Below the pieces are notes generated by a model that worked only from the letters and a program-made list of their open reading frames with translations, was not told the DNA's origin and searched no databases. Shown here in pieces: positions 1 through 9,458 of a DNA stretch of 64,000 nt. The DNA lies in NCBI GenBank assembly GCA_947488655.1, contig CANKZZ010000007.1:135264-199263 (forward strand), in the 5' to 3' direction. Positions within the stretch are counted from its first letter, which is position 1. Each line of letters starts with the position of its first letter. The translations under genes were made by a program, and so were the position numbers. Source of the DNA: an uncultured Psychroserpens sp. Its GTDB lineage: Bacteria > Bacteroidota > Bacteroidia > Flavobacteriales > Flavobacteriaceae.

Positions 1-134
1 GCGTTTTCTATAGAATTAAACATGGGTTTACCATGGGTATCTACAACAACTTTTTCGTGATGCATTTGGCACTGCACAACTTTAAAAGATTTAACTGTTT
101 TTAGTATTTGAGTTATTTGAGAAGACGTGTTCAT
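1..134 (-). CDS. partial hypothetical protein, N-terminus only
   Basis: An open frame on the minus strand starts at ATG 134 and runs off the left edge of the window after 44 codons. The visible part reads as ordinary low-GC coding sequence and includes a Cys-x-x-His-His stretch (QCQMHH) near residue 25. I recognise no family. Support comes from a plausible promoter directly upstream (143-173) and from the lack of stops. So little is visible that it could be a chance frame. Confidence 0.4.
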   Translation of the reverse strand, partial: MNTSSQITQILKTVKSFKVVQCQMHHEKVVVDTHGKPMFNSIEN

Positions 135-142
135 TACATCTA

Positions 143-173
143 TAAAGTTAAATGTGCATAACTCAAACTCCAA
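143..173 (-). promoter_or_regulatory. putative Bacteroidetes promoter for the partial gene
   Basis: Read on the minus strand, a TTG (171-173) is followed after 20 nt by TAACTTTA (143-150), close to the TTG-N17..23-TAnnTTTG consensus of the Bacteroidetes primary sigma factor. The predicted start lies only a few bases before the ATG at 134, so the mRNA would be nearly leaderless. Confidence 0.35.
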
Positions 174-201
174 TAGGTAAAAACACCTGTTTATTAAACA
201 T

Positions 202-246
202 AAAAAAGCCACGATAAAACTTGATATTAATCAAGAACTATGTGGC
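202..246 (-). terminator. rho-independent terminator after hppA
   Basis: GCCAC (208-212) pairs with GTGGC (242-246). An inner TTGAT/ATCAA stem sits in the loop, and on the minus strand the hairpin is followed by a run of six T (202-207). It lies 25 bases beyond the hppA stop codon. Confidence 0.75.
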
Positions 247-270
247 TTTTATATGCTATATAAAATGAAA

Positions 271-2691
271 CTATTCTTTAATAACGTCCATTTTTGTTAT
301 TACTTTTATTACGTCACCCTCTGCATTTTTTGTTGACGATTCAAAGATTTCTAATTGTGATTCTACCTCAGCTTCTGTTCCTGAGAAAGTTTCTTCTTTA
401 GTTACTTCAATTCCATTCTCAACTGTAGTGTATGTAATAGTTGCTTGCGCTAATTCTCTAGATGTACCAATAATAGTTTCAACCTCAACTTCTGTGTTGG
501 TTAACCCAGTTTCTTCATCAGTATGACCTCCTAAAATTGGAGCAATTACTAAACCAATTAAACATGTTAATTTGATTAAGATATTCATTGATGGTCCAGA
601 TGTATCTTTAAATGGATCTCCAACTGTATCACCTGTTACAGCTGCTTTATGAGCGTCAGAACCTTTGTATGTCATTTCTCCGTTTATCTCTACACCAGCC
701 TCAAAAGATTTCTTAGCGTTATCCCAAGCACCTCCAGCATTGTTTTGAAAGATTGCCCATAACACACCAGATACTGTTACACCAGCCATATAACCACCTA
801 ACATTTCAGCAATTGCTAAATTATTCATACCAAATAACATTGGTACAAAAGCGATTACCAAAGGAAAACCAATAGTTAATAAACCTGGTAACATCATTTC
901 TTTTAAAGACGCTTTAGTAGAAATTGCAACACATTTATCGTATTCTGGCTTACCAGTACCTTCCATAATTCCTGGAATATCTCTAAATTGACGTCTTACC
1001 TCTTCTACCATTTCCATAGCAGCTTTACCTACAGCATTCATTGCTAATGCAGAGAATACTACTGGTACCATACCACCAACAAATAACATGGCTAGTACAG
1101 GTGCTTTAAAAATATTAATTCCGTCAATTCCTGTAAACGTTACATAAGCAGCAAAAAGTGCTAATGACGTTAATGCAGCAGATGCGATAGCGAAACCTTT
1201 TCCGGTAGCTGCTGTTGTATTTCCAACTGAATCTAAAATATCTGTACGTTCTCTAACGATTGGTTCTTGTTCGCTCATTTCGGCAATACCACCTGCATTA
1301 TCAGATATTGGTCCAAAAGCGTCAATTGCTAACTGCATAGCTGTTGTAGCCATCATAGCAGAAGCTGCTAACGCTACACCATAAAATCCTGCAAAAGCAT
1401 AAGATGCCCAAATTGCTCCAGCAAATAATAATACTGAAGGGAATGTAGAAATCATACCTGTTGCTAAACCTGCAATAATATTAGTACCTGCTCCAGTTGA
1501 TGATTGTTGTACAATTTTTAAGATTGGAGATTTTCCTAATCCTGTGTAGTATTCTGTAACAGATGAAATTACTGCTCCTACTACTAAACCAACTAATGTT
1601 GCATAAAATACTCGCATTGATGAGATATCTTGCAAACCTTCTCCAAAGAAATCCATTTGCATAGTTTCTGGTAACATCCATTTTACCAAACCAAAACATG
1701 CAACAGCTACTAATATAATAGAGGTCCAGTTACCAACATTTAAAGCTCCCATTACCTGAGCTTCTTTAGCATCATTACTTTTTATTTTCACCAACATCGT
1801 ACCAATTATAGAAATAATGATTCCTACACCAGCAATTGCCATTGGTAATAAGATTGGACCAATACCACCAAAAGCATCGGCAATAGATCCACCCATATCT
1901 TTAATCACGTAGTTACCAAGAACCATTGCAGCCAAAACTGTTGCTACATAAGATCCAAATAAATCGGCTCCCATACCAGCAACATCACCTACATTATCAC
2001 CTACATTATCTGCAATAGTTGCAGGATTACGAGGATCATCTTCTGGAATACCAGCTTCTACTTTACCAACTAAATCGGCTCCAACATCGGCAGCCTTTGT
2101 ATAAATACCACCACCTACTCTTGCAAATAAAGCGATAGACTCTGCTCCTAATGAAAAACCAGCTAATGTTTCTAATACGATAGTCATATCCATTGTGTTG
2201 GTCCATTCTCCACCCATAAAGAACTGGAAGAAAAATATAAAAAACGCTGTTAATCCTAATACAGCCAATCCAGCAACACCAAGACCCATTACGGTTCCAC
2301 CTCCAAAAGAGATTTTAAGTGCATTTGGTAAACTTGTACGAGCAGCTTGCGTAGTTCTAACGTTTGTTTTTGTTGCTATTTTCATACCGATATTTCCAGC
2401 GTAAGCAGAAAATACAGCTCCAAAAATAAAGGCAACAACTATAAGCCAATGAGTTGTAGGTACAACAAACGATACTATAGCTAATAAAACTGATACGATA
2501 ATTACAAATACTGCGAGTAATCTGTATTCAGCATTTAAAAACGCTAAGGCACCTTCGTAGATATGATCTGAAATTTCTTTCATTTTACCATCTCCAGCAT
2601 CTTGTTTCATAACCCATGATTTTTTTACAACCATGTAGATTAATCCTATTAGCGCCAAAGCAATTGGCATATAAATCATTAGTGATTCCAT
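271..2691 (-). CDS. hppA: K+-dependent membrane-bound ion-pumping pyrophosphatase
   Basis: This integral membrane enzyme couples pyrophosphate hydrolysis to ion pumping across the inner membrane. Its 806 residues carry the diagnostic substrate loop ([16 protein letters not shown], about 195-210), the DNVGDNVGD motif (228-236) and many membrane helices. The [10 protein letters not shown] segment has Ala where K+-independent enzymes have Lys, which marks the K+-dependent class. Residue 246, the gate Glu of Na+ pumps such as that of Thermotoga, is Gly here. A Glu appears instead at 184 in LGAES, where relatives have Ser, which fits the flavobacterial H+-pump type as I recall it. A hydrophilic, Glu/Thr-rich tail of about 75 residues follows the last helix. 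The soluble pyrophosphatase gene lies directly upstream on the same strand. Confidence 0.95.
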   Translation of the reverse strand: MESLMIYMPIALALIGLIYMVVKKSWVMKQDAGDGKMKEISDHIYEGALAFLNAEYRLLAVFVIIVSVLLAIVSFVVPTTHWLIVVAFIFGAVFSAYAGNIGMKIATKTNVRTTQAARTSLPNALKISFGGGTVMGLGVAGLAVLGLTAFFIFFFQFFMGGEWTNTMDMTIVLETLAGFSLGAESIALFARVGGGIYTKAADVGADLVGKVEAGIPEDDPRNPATIADNVGDNVGDVAGMGADLFGSYVATVLAAMVLGNYVIKDMGGSIADAFGGIGPILLPMAIAGVGIIISIIGTMLVKIKSNDAKEAQVMGALNVGNWTSIILVAVACFGLVKWMLPETMQMDFFGEGLQDISSMRVFYATLVGLVVGAVISSVTEYYTGLGKSPILKIVQQSSTGAGTNIIAGLATGMISTFPSVLLFAGAIWASYAFAGFYGVALAASAMMATTAMQLAIDAFGPISDNAGGIAEMSEQEPIVRERTDILDSVGNTTAATGKGFAIASAALTSLALFAAYVTFTGIDGINIFKAPVLAMLFVGGMVPVVFSALAMNAVGKAAMEMVEEVRRQFRDIPGIMEGTGKPEYDKCVAISTKASLKEMMLPGLLTIGFPLVIAFVPMLFGMNNLAIAEMLGGYMAGVTVSGVLWAIFQNNAGGAWDNAKKSFEAGVEINGEMTYKGSDAHKAAVTGDTVGDPFKDTSGPSMNILIKLTCLIGLVIAPILGGHTDEETGLTNTEVEVETIIGTSRELAQATITYTTVENGIEVTKEETFSGTEAEVESQLEIFESSTKNAEGDVIKVITKMDVIKE

Positions 2692-2725
2692 ATTTTAGTC
2701 TGATTTTGATTAGTTTTTAACTGCC

Positions 2726-2733
2726 CAAAAGTA
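2726..2733 (-). promoter_or_regulatory. putative -7 box for hppA
   Basis: TACTTTTG on the minus strand matches TAnnTTTG exactly and sits 35 bases before the hppA ATG. The upstream element is TTT or TTA rather than TTG, so only half of the promoter is convincing. Confidence 0.4.
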
Positions 2734-2751
2734 GTGAAATTGCTTAAAACT

Positions 2752-2781
2752 AAAAAACCCTTCAATTTTAATATTGAAGGG
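2752..2781 (-). terminator. rho-independent terminator between ppa and hppA
   Basis: A 9-bp stem (2758-2766 with 2773-2781) around a 6-nt loop is followed on the minus strand by six T. It separates ppa from hppA, so the two pyrophosphatase genes are probably transcribed independently. A weaker hairpin at 2869-2887 lies closer to the ppa stop. Confidence 0.7.
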
Positions 2782-2912
2782 TACTAATTTCCTATTTATA
2801 ACTATTTAATATGAGCTAGTGTAAGTCACTAATATCTAGTGTTTTCGATTTCTATATAGCCATCAAAGAGGTTATTACAAATAACCTTGAAACCTTTTAA
2901 GTTAATTTAGAA

Positions 2913-3440
2913 TTATATAGTAAAGTTTCCATTTGTTTTATGTTCGCTAGTTTCGTAACGATCAATACATTTATTGAGAATATCATAAGCTTCTTGAGCA
3001 TTTCCCCATCCACCAATATCAACTTTCTTCTTTTCTAAATCTTTATAGACTTGAAAAAAGTGTGTAATTTCTTTGATACGATGCGGATTTAAATCTTCGA
3101 TATCATTATAGATATTCCAAATTGGATCTGTAACTGGCACACAAATTAATTTCTCGTCTGGTCCTTTTTCATCTGCCATATGAAAAACTCCAATTGGTTT
3201 TACTTCCATCACACACATTGGAAAAGTTGGCTCTGTACCCATAACCAAAACATCTAACGGATCTCCATCTAATGCCAATGTTTCTGGTATAAACCCATAA
3301 TCTCCAGGATACATCATTGAAGAAAACAACATACGATCAAAGCGTATTTTGTTTAATTCAAAATCATATTCATATTTATTACGACTCCCTTTTGGGATTT
3401 CTATTAATACATCGAAGGTTAATTTTCCTGTGACTGTCAT
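2913..3440 (-). CDS. ppa: soluble inorganic pyrophosphatase, family I
   Basis: This cytoplasmic Mg2+-dependent enzyme splits pyrophosphate to phosphate and so drives biosynthetic reactions forward. At 175 residues it has the usual bacterial length. It shows the family I signature DGDPLDVLV with metal-binding Asp 58, 60 and 63, and the substrate-binding IEIPKGSRNKYE near the N-terminus. It lies upstream of the membrane pyrophosphatase on the same strand but has its own strong promoter (3506-3535) and terminator. The cell can therefore either conserve or dissipate pyrophosphate energy. Confidence 0.96.
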   Translation of the reverse strand: MTVTGKLTFDVLIEIPKGSRNKYEYDFELNKIRFDRMLFSSMMYPGDYGFIPETLALDGDPLDVLVMGTEPTFPMCVMEVKPIGVFHMADEKGPDEKLICVPVTDPIWNIYNDIEDLNPHRIKEITHFFQVYKDLEKKKVDIGGWGNAQEAYDILNKCIDRYETSEHKTNGNFTI

Positions 3441-3505
3441 GCTTTTTTATTTTTCTTACGGTTCCGATGGTTATCGGGATGGATTCTATTTTAATTTTCG
3501 GCTTG

Positions 3506-3535
3506 CAAAGATACTATAATGTATGAGTTAGACAA
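3506..3535 (-). promoter_or_regulatory. promoter of ppa
   Basis: On the minus strand TTG (3533-3535), a 19-nt spacer and TATCTTTG (3506-3513) match the Bacteroidetes consensus exactly. The predicted start near 3499 leaves a leader of about 60 nt before the ppa ATG. Confidence 0.7.
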
Positions 3536-3660
3536 TTAAAATTGATTTTGAGTTTAGTTGATGATTTATAGAATCTTTATTAATTTCATAAATACAGCAC
3601 TTAATGTTTATACATTAAATCAACAATGCGAATCAAAGTTTCAAACGTGAAGTCATTAGT

Positions 3661-3972
3661 TTATAATTGACAATCTTCCAATCCCCAAGCATCTAAACTT
3701 CTCAAAATATGCTCGAGTGACTTTCCTCGCTTGGTTAAACTGTATTCTACTTTAGGAGGAACTACCGGAAAAATCTTTCTATTAATGAGTCCATCTTTCT
3801 CCAAATCTCTCACAGTTTGTGTAAACATTTTATTAGAAATTCCTGAAATTTTCTTTTGTAATATTCCTGAACGCAAACCACCTTCTAATAAATGAAATAG
3901 TATTAAAGGTTTCCATTTTGTACCAATTAAATTCATTGTATAATTTAACGGACATTTATTATCTTTTATCAA
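3661..3972 (-). CDS. HxlR-family transcriptional regulator
   Basis: A small winged-helix DNA-binding protein of 103 residues. Like other HxlR/DUF24 members it starts with a Cys-containing segment (NKCPLNYTMNLIGTKWKPLI) and continues into the helix-turn-helix and wing (SNKMFTQTVRDLEKDGLI, then VEYSLTKRGKSL). Cys 7 is the residue that senses thiol-reactive electrophiles in some characterised members; whether it does so here is inference. It is divergent from a VOC-family gene across 121 bp that holds repeated GGTAA-type boxes. The likely role is autoregulation and control of that neighbour. Confidence 0.9.
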   Translation of the reverse strand: MIKDNKCPLNYTMNLIGTKWKPLILFHLLEGGLRSGILQKKISGISNKMFTQTVRDLEKDGLINRKIFPVVPPKVEYSLTKRGKSLEHILRSLDAWGLEDCQL

Positions 3973-4011
3973 ATTTAATATATATAATATTGATTATTAA
4001 TATTTTACTCG

Positions 4012-4050
4012 TTTAGGTAACTATACTACTTTTAGGTAAGTTATTGCCTA
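4012..4050. promoter_or_regulatory. probable HxlR operator
   Basis: TTTAGGTAA occurs twice as a direct repeat (4012-4020 and 4031-4039; 19 bp between starts, about two helical turns). The second copy also forms an imperfect inverted repeat with TTGCCT (4044-4049). The cluster lies just downstream of the hxlR -7 box and touches the -33 element of the VOC gene, so one bound regulator could control both. Confidence 0.6.
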
Positions 4051-4074
4051 TTATGCAAATATAGAGTAATTTTA
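4044..4074 (+). promoter_or_regulatory. putative promoter of the VOC gene, with the divergent hxlR -7 box inside it
   Basis: On the plus strand TTG (4044-4046), 20 nt and TAATTTTA (4067-4074) fit the Bacteroidetes pattern with one mismatch, 19 bases before the VOC ATG. On the minus strand TATATTTG (4056-4063) is an exact -7 box pointing to hxlR. The two promoters overlap back to back. Confidence 0.5.
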
Positions 4075-4093
4075 CAGTCTAAAATATAACGTA

Positions 4094-4606
4094 ATGACAA
4101 CTACTAAAAATTATCCTAAATCATTCTCTCATATAGGGCTTACGGTTCCTGATATAAAAGCAGCTGTAAAATTTTATTCGGAAGTAATGGGTTGGTACAT
4201 AATTATGGAGCCTTCCGTAGTTAAAAAAGAAAAAGAAACAGCTATTGGCCAAATGTGTATTGATGTATTTGGTAACGATTGGACGCAATTCGAAATTGCT
4301 CATTTATCTACTGCTGATGGTATTGGTATCGAATTATTTTCTTTTGCTGATGGTATTAAAGAAGCTCCAGAGTTTAATCCTTTTAATACGGGTTTATTTC
4401 ATTTTTGTGTTCAAGACACTAACATTGAAGAACTTATTAATAAAATAGTGGCTTATGGCGGAAAACAAAGAATGCCAATTAGAGAGTATTACCCAGATAA
4501 TAAACCATTTAAAATGTGCTATGTTGAAGATCCTTTTGGAATTGTATTTGAAATCTATACGCATAGTTATGAACTTACATATTCTTCGGGAGCGTATACA
4601 AAATAA
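4094..4606 (+). CDS. VOC-family (glyoxalase/dioxygenase fold) protein
   Basis: A soluble protein of 170 residues with the two-module vicinal-oxygen-chelate fold. The first module begins FSHIGLTVPDIKAAVKFYSE and the second holds LFHFCVQDTNIEEL. Metal-ligand candidates are His 13 and the C-terminal Glu in DPFGIVFEIYTH. The reaction cannot be told from sequence; isomerase, lyase, dioxygenase or drug binding are all possible. Divergence from an HxlR regulator suggests induction by a toxic or reactive compound, which is inference. The upstream spacing leaves a very short leader. Confidence 0.85.
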   Translation: MTTTKNYPKSFSHIGLTVPDIKAAVKFYSEVMGWYIIMEPSVVKKEKETAIGQMCIDVFGNDWTQFEIAHLSTADGIGIELFSFADGIKEAPEFNPFNTGLFHFCVQDTNIEELINKIVAYGGKQRMPIREYYPDNKPFKMCYVEDPFGIVFEIYTHSYELTYSSGAYTK

Positions 4607-4731
4607 AGTTCACTATAGTAACTAATCCTCTTTAACTAAAAATATATCTAACACTAGTAATATATGTAATTCATATATAGTTTAAAGCATTGCGCTATAG
4701 ATACTTCTCAAAAATTAAATATAAAAAAAAT

Positions 4732-7242
4732 TTAAAAACTAAAGCCAAAACTGCCTGTTACACCAAATGGTCGAGCGTCTGGTGTATCTAAATAATTACC
4801 TCTAAAGTTAAAATCGATACGTAATATTTTAAAAATATTACCAACACCAACACTGTATTCATAATACATTTCATCGTTTGGTGCAATTAAAGGAGTTTCT
4901 ACAGGATTTCCAGTCGTATTGAGGGCAATGTTTTCTTGTGAGATATCTCCCCAAACGCCACGAACTCCTACTATTGCTCTTAAATTGTATTTTTTTAAGA
5001 ATGGAATTCGAGAAAAAACTCGTCCGTTAAAATTATGTTCTAAATGTAAAGATGTGTAAGTATCGGTAACAAACTCATAAAAATCTAACTGCGGAAATGT
5101 GTTATAAATAGAAAAGTAAGATTGATTTCCTGGCACAACACTTAATAAAGCCAATGGTACTTCTCCAAAGGTTTTACCTGCCTCAATTGTGGTAGTTAAA
5201 CGTCCAAATCCTCCAACTTGCCAAGGTTGTATGTAGGAGAACTGCACTTTAGTATAATCAAAATCGCCATTAAAGAAAACTTTATCACCTCGAGTAACTT
5301 GCGCAAATAAGCTTGCGAAACCATCATTAGCTGTACGACGTTCTACACCAAAACCTGTCATTTTTCGCTTCGGAAAATAAGATAAAGACAATGCTGTTTC
5401 GTACTGCTTAACTTCCGAAGAAATTCCGGTAGGAGAATCAGGATCATTATAATCTAAACTAAAGGTTGGTGATGCAGATTTTAATGTTCTGTATGTTCCG
5501 CTAGTTCTTATTATAAAATTTCTACTAGGTTCTATCTCTAATGCTAAGGTGGTTAAATTTACACTTGTAAGTTTATCGTTTATACTGGTTCCAACAACTG
5601 CAGATGATGCCAAACTTCGACCTAAAACATCTGTTGAGGCTGTTAGGTTCGCACCTATTTGTTCTACATCTCTACGGTTTCCTCCAGAAATTATTAACCG
5701 ATTTTTTTTATCTAATAACCACTTACCAGAAATACCATACTTAAACTTATCATCTTTAAAACCATAAGCTAAAAAACCTTCTACTCTCCAAATATCGTTG
5801 GGCCCAAAATATGTTCGTCCTCCTGCTCTAATACGCGTACCTTCTACTTCATTAGATCCAAAGACAGAAAAGACGGGACCAATATCTAAATTGAGGCTTG
5901 GTACTTCTATATAACCTGAGGCTAGTATACTTCCAATATTATATAGTCTTTTAAACTTTTTAACGGTCTTTAAAGTGTCTAACATTTTATAAACACCTTT
6001 CTCGTCATTATTTAAAGACTCCATTCTATTACGTTCCCAAAAATCATCATCTCGATTAAATGCGTCTTCGTCATAACTGTAAACCTCTAAATCATAAAAT
6101 TCATCGTCCTTAGGTTTATTAAATTCGTAGTTATCGTATAGAGTAGTTCTTTTTCCGTAGACACCTCGAGACTTTTCCTTTTTATTTAGAACAAAATCAG
6201 AAAGCATATAATCTCGCTTTATTAAAAAGAGTGTATCATTAATAACCTCAAACTCTTGCTCTATATAAATTTCTTTAACCCAGTTAATATTAGCACTTTT
6301 TGAAGCTTGGAGATTTATATCCTTTATAGCATAAGTAGAATCGTTAACCCAAAAATCTCCCTTAAAAGTTAATTCATTTTTACGTCTTGGATAGTAAATA
6401 ATGTTATAACACCATTTATTATCTATAAATGCACTATCAGATAATACGTAGTTATAGGTTTGTATTCCTGTTTTTGATAACGGACTCACAAAACTTTTAT
6501 CAAAAAACTTTAAATAATTATCATAAATATTAAAGTCTGAATACAGGTCATCAATAAAACCAATAATAGTTTGGTTATTGCTAAAACCTGAATTTTTATT
6601 TCCTTTTAAATCTTCTTTTTCCTTTTTTAATATATTGTCTCCATAGACCTTACTCGCTGCCTCATTTATAAAAATAGGTAAGTAGGTTTTACCTGTAATA
6701 TTAGAGGTATCTACTTCTTCAAAAACAAACTCCATACCTTTAAAGAGCTTACTTTTTATAAGTGCACTATCTATGGTATTAAGGTCAAACTCAACTTTCT
6801 CGTACTTATCATACTCGTATTGTTTAAATTGTTTTAAACCATTGCTGCGTTTACGTTCCCAGATTTTCTTTAAAATTCTTATTGCTGGATTTTCTGATGC
6901 TTTTTTAGATTGCTTGCCAGAGACTATAACCACCTCATCTAAGGCTCCTGCTTCTTCTTTTAGTACAAATTTTAAATCGTAGTTTACTTTACCTTCTAGC
7001 TTTATTTCTTGAAGTTCGTATCCCAAAAATGAGACTACTAAGGTTTGCCAAGTATTATTAGATTCTAAATAAAAACGACCATCCTCGTTAGATATCGTAC
7101 CTTCTGTAGAGCCTTTAAAAAGTATGTTGGCAAATGCGACAGGCTCATTAAACTCATCATAAACGTAACCACTTACTTTGGTTTGCGCGAAGGTTTGAAC
7201 GATTCCGAAGAATAAAAATAAAATAAGGAGCTTCTTTTTCAT
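4732..7242 (-). CDS. DUF5686 / carboxypeptidase-regulatory-like outer-membrane protein
   Basis: A predicted exported protein of 836 residues. The start is taken at the ATG at 7242, which gives a clean signal peptide (MKKKLLILFLFFGIVQTFAQ); an ATG 18 bases upstream would add six residues ahead of it. Residues about 20-100 form a CarboxypepD_reg-like beta-sandwich (KVSGYVYDEFNEPVAFANI). The remainder resembles DUF5686, rich in Tyr, Asp and Asn with alternating beta strands and a terminal Phe (GSFGFSF), as expected of an outer-membrane beta-barrel. The function of the family is not established. The gene stands alone on the minus strand. Confidence 0.85.
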   Translation of the reverse strand: MKKKLLILFLFFGIVQTFAQTKVSGYVYDEFNEPVAFANILFKGSTEGTISNEDGRFYLESNNTWQTLVVSFLGYELQEIKLEGKVNYDLKFVLKEEAGALDEVVIVSGKQSKKASENPAIRILKKIWERKRSNGLKQFKQYEYDKYEKVEFDLNTIDSALIKSKLFKGMEFVFEEVDTSNITGKTYLPIFINEAASKVYGDNILKKEKEDLKGNKNSGFSNNQTIIGFIDDLYSDFNIYDNYLKFFDKSFVSPLSKTGIQTYNYVLSDSAFIDNKWCYNIIYYPRRKNELTFKGDFWVNDSTYAIKDINLQASKSANINWVKEIYIEQEFEVINDTLFLIKRDYMLSDFVLNKKEKSRGVYGKRTTLYDNYEFNKPKDDEFYDLEVYSYDEDAFNRDDDFWERNRMESLNNDEKGVYKMLDTLKTVKKFKRLYNIGSILASGYIEVPSLNLDIGPVFSVFGSNEVEGTRIRAGGRTYFGPNDIWRVEGFLAYGFKDDKFKYGISGKWLLDKKNRLIISGGNRRDVEQIGANLTASTDVLGRSLASSAVVGTSINDKLTSVNLTTLALEIEPSRNFIIRTSGTYRTLKSASPTFSLDYNDPDSPTGISSEVKQYETALSLSYFPKRKMTGFGVERRTANDGFASLFAQVTRGDKVFFNGDFDYTKVQFSYIQPWQVGGFGRLTTTIEAGKTFGEVPLALLSVVPGNQSYFSIYNTFPQLDFYEFVTDTYTSLHLEHNFNGRVFSRIPFLKKYNLRAIVGVRGVWGDISQENIALNTTGNPVETPLIAPNDEMYYEYSVGVGNIFKILRIDFNFRGNYLDTPDARPFGVTGSFGFSF

Positions 7243-7399
7243 CAATATTGCTATTTGCAATTTAATTTATATTTAGAATTAGTTTCACTTAGTCGAAAAA
7301 TAAACTGTAACCTAATTTTAAATAGTTGTTATTAATCAAAAAACTTCATCAACAATCGTGCTAATGAAGTTTTTATAACGTAAAATATACGTTTATATG

Positions 7400-8377
7400 T
7401 TATTTGTACATGACTTTATTTACTGCTTTAATAACTTCTTTGTAGTCTGGTAACCACTCTGCTAGTAAAACTGGAGAATAAGGTGCAGGTGTATCTGCTG
7501 TGTTAATTTTTACAATTGGTGCATCTAAATAATCAAATGCTTCAGATTGTACTAAATATGTAATTTCTGTTGAGACATTTCCAAAAGGCCAAGCCTCTTC
7601 TAAAACGACAAGTCTATTTGTTTTTTTAACTGAAGTTAAAATAGCTGCTCTATCTAAAGGTCGTACTGTTCTTAAATCAATGATTTCACAAGACACACCA
7701 TCTTTCTCTAATTCTTCGGCAGCTTTATAGGCTTCTTTGATAATTTTTCCGAAAGAAACGATAGTAACATCTGTACCTTCTCTTCTAATTTCGGCAACTC
7801 CAAGTGGGATTGTATATTCTCCTTCTGGCACTTCGCCTTTATCTCCATACATTTGCTCGCTCTCCATAAAAATAACGGGATCATCGTCACGAATTGCAGA
7901 TTTTAATAATCCTTTTGCATCATAAGGGGTTGATGGTACAACTACTTTTAAACCAGGTGTGTTTGCAAACCAGTTCTCAAATGCTTGAGAGTGTGTTGCT
8001 CCAAGTTGACCTGCAGATGCTGTAGGACCACGAAAAACAATTGGGCATTTAAATTGCCCACCAGACATTTGTCTAATTTTTGCAGCATTATTAATAATTT
8101 GGTCAATACCAACTAAAGAGAAGTTAAATGTCATGTACTCAACAATAGGACGATTACCTGTCATTGTAGATCCAATTGCGATACCAGCAAAACCAAGTTC
8201 GGCAATTGGTGTATCAATAACACGTTTTGCTCCAAACTCATCTAACATTCCTTTAGAAGCTTTGTAAGCTCCGTTATATTCTGCAACTTCCTCACCCATT
8301 AAATAAATGCTTTCATCTCTGCGCATTTCTTCGCTCATGGCCTCACAAATTGCTTCTCTAAATTGAATTGTCTTCAT
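7400..8377 (-). CDS. pdhB: pyruvate dehydrogenase E1 component, beta subunit
   Basis: With the alpha subunit (not in the window) this forms the thiamine-diphosphate-dependent E1 enzyme that decarboxylates pyruvate for acetyl-CoA synthesis. The 325 residues match the family length and show the transketolase pyrimidine domain (LMGEEVAEYNGAYKASKGM, then RVIDTPIAELGFAGIAIG) and the C-terminal domain (GVSCEIIDLRTVRPLD). A 2-oxoisovalerate E1 beta subunit is the main alternative, but flavobacterial PdhB looks like this. It is a single gene with its own promoter at 8399-8431. Confidence 0.92.
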   Translation of the reverse strand: MKTIQFREAICEAMSEEMRRDESIYLMGEEVAEYNGAYKASKGMLDEFGAKRVIDTPIAELGFAGIAIGSTMTGNRPIVEYMTFNFSLVGIDQIINNAAKIRQMSGGQFKCPIVFRGPTASAGQLGATHSQAFENWFANTPGLKVVVPSTPYDAKGLLKSAIRDDDPVIFMESEQMYGDKGEVPEGEYTIPLGVAEIRREGTDVTIVSFGKIIKEAYKAAEELEKDGVSCEIIDLRTVRPLDRAAILTSVKKTNRLVVLEEAWPFGNVSTEITYLVQSEAFDYLDAPIVKINTADTPAPYSPVLLAEWLPDYKEVIKAVNKVMYK

Positions 8378-8398
8378 GTATTATTTTTTTACGAATAA

Positions 8399-8431
8399 CA
8401 AAAGTAAGAATTATTGATAATAAAACACCAA
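8399..8431 (-). promoter_or_regulatory. promoter of pdhB
   Basis: TTG (8429-8431), a 22-nt spacer and an exact TACTTTTG (8399-8406) read towards pdhB, 22 bases before its ATG. Confidence 0.6.
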
Positions 8432-8700
8432 AAAAATAAGGTTGAAAAGAGATTCTAACCTAAGCCAACAACACAAATATTACTTTTTTTGTATTTAATG
8501 CTGAAATAGACAAGACCAAATTAATTATTAATGAAATAAACATTGAATTATTCGTAATTTAGCCAAGAATTTATGCGATATTCATACTAGATGAGGATTA
8601 AAATCGATTTTTAACAAAATTTATTATGCACGCATAGTAAAATTAAAATTTTATAATTATCTTCGTAAACTCAATTTTTTAAACTAAAACATAATTTAAA
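8432..8700. other. intergenic region between pdhB and a secreted-protein gene
   Basis: This AT-rich gap holds the pdhB promoter at its left end. At the right a weak -7-like TATCTTCG (8658-8665) lies 35 bases before the ATG at 8701, without a TTG at proper spacing. I see no ORF with coding character, no strong hairpin and no repeat. Confidence 0.5.
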
Positions 8701-9432
8701 ATGAAGAAAAACATACTCTTTATCTGTCTCGTATTATTCTTATTCACCAAAGGATTTTCTCAAGATAAAAAAGTTGCTGTAGTAAGTTTTTATGGCGATA
8801 AAATTATAGGTTTTAGTGAGCTTGGTTTAGGAGGTGAAGAATTGCTAACAAGCGTTTTAAAATTAAGGGATAATCCAGATTTTGATTTAAAACCAATAAT
8901 GGATCAATTTCATGAAGAATTTTTTGACACCTATTCTAAGAAATTCCCATTTGAGTTATTAGATGAAGAAACTGTAACTAGCAATGAAGACTATATTGCT
9001 TTTACTCCAAAATACGAAAAAAGTGAAGATGAGCTTAAACGTTACATCGTACACGATGGCTATAAATATATTCATGAGGGCTTTATGGGACAAGCTAATG
9101 AAGTTGCAACAGCAGCTATGTTTAGCGACCTGGCAGATGGAGTAATGTTTGTAGAAATCCATTTTGAACTCACCAAAGGTTTTGGTATTGGTGGCACTGC
9201 AACTGTAAAGATGAGAGCTTATGCTAGAATAGCTCTATATGATAAATCTGGGAAAAAAGTATTTGCCATAAAAGAAGGTGCCAATTCAAAAAAGACGAGC
9301 ATGATGGTTGGTGGTATCCCAGTTATGTCTGTCAAAAAAATATTACCAATGTGCGAAAGCGCACTAGAGAAATTAATGAAAGACCTAGATAAGCGTCTTC
9401 CAAAAATTATTAAAAAAGCAAACAAACTATAA
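8701..9432 (+). CDS. secreted protein of unknown function
   Basis: The 243-residue product begins with a clear signal peptide (MKKNILFICLVLFLFTKGFSQ) and lacks a lipobox, so it is probably periplasmic or outer-membrane associated. The mature part opens with a beta strand (KKVAVVSFYGDKII), contains a Glu/Asp-rich middle and a Gly-rich strand pair (GFGIGGTATVKMRAYARIALYD), and ends in a Lys-rich amphipathic helix. I do not recognise the family. It lies 26 bp upstream of etfB on the same strand, so read-through into etfBA is possible, but nothing else links them. Confidence 0.8.
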   Translation: MKKNILFICLVLFLFTKGFSQDKKVAVVSFYGDKIIGFSELGLGGEELLTSVLKLRDNPDFDLKPIMDQFHEEFFDTYSKKFPFELLDEETVTSNEDYIAFTPKYEKSEDELKRYIVHDGYKYIHEGFMGQANEVATAAMFSDLADGVMFVEIHFELTKGFGIGGTATVKMRAYARIALYDKSGKKVFAIKEGANSKKTSMMVGGIPVMSVKKILPMCESALEKLMKDLDKRLPKIIKKANKL

Positions 9433-9458
9433 TAAATATACACTCAAAATAATTCCAT

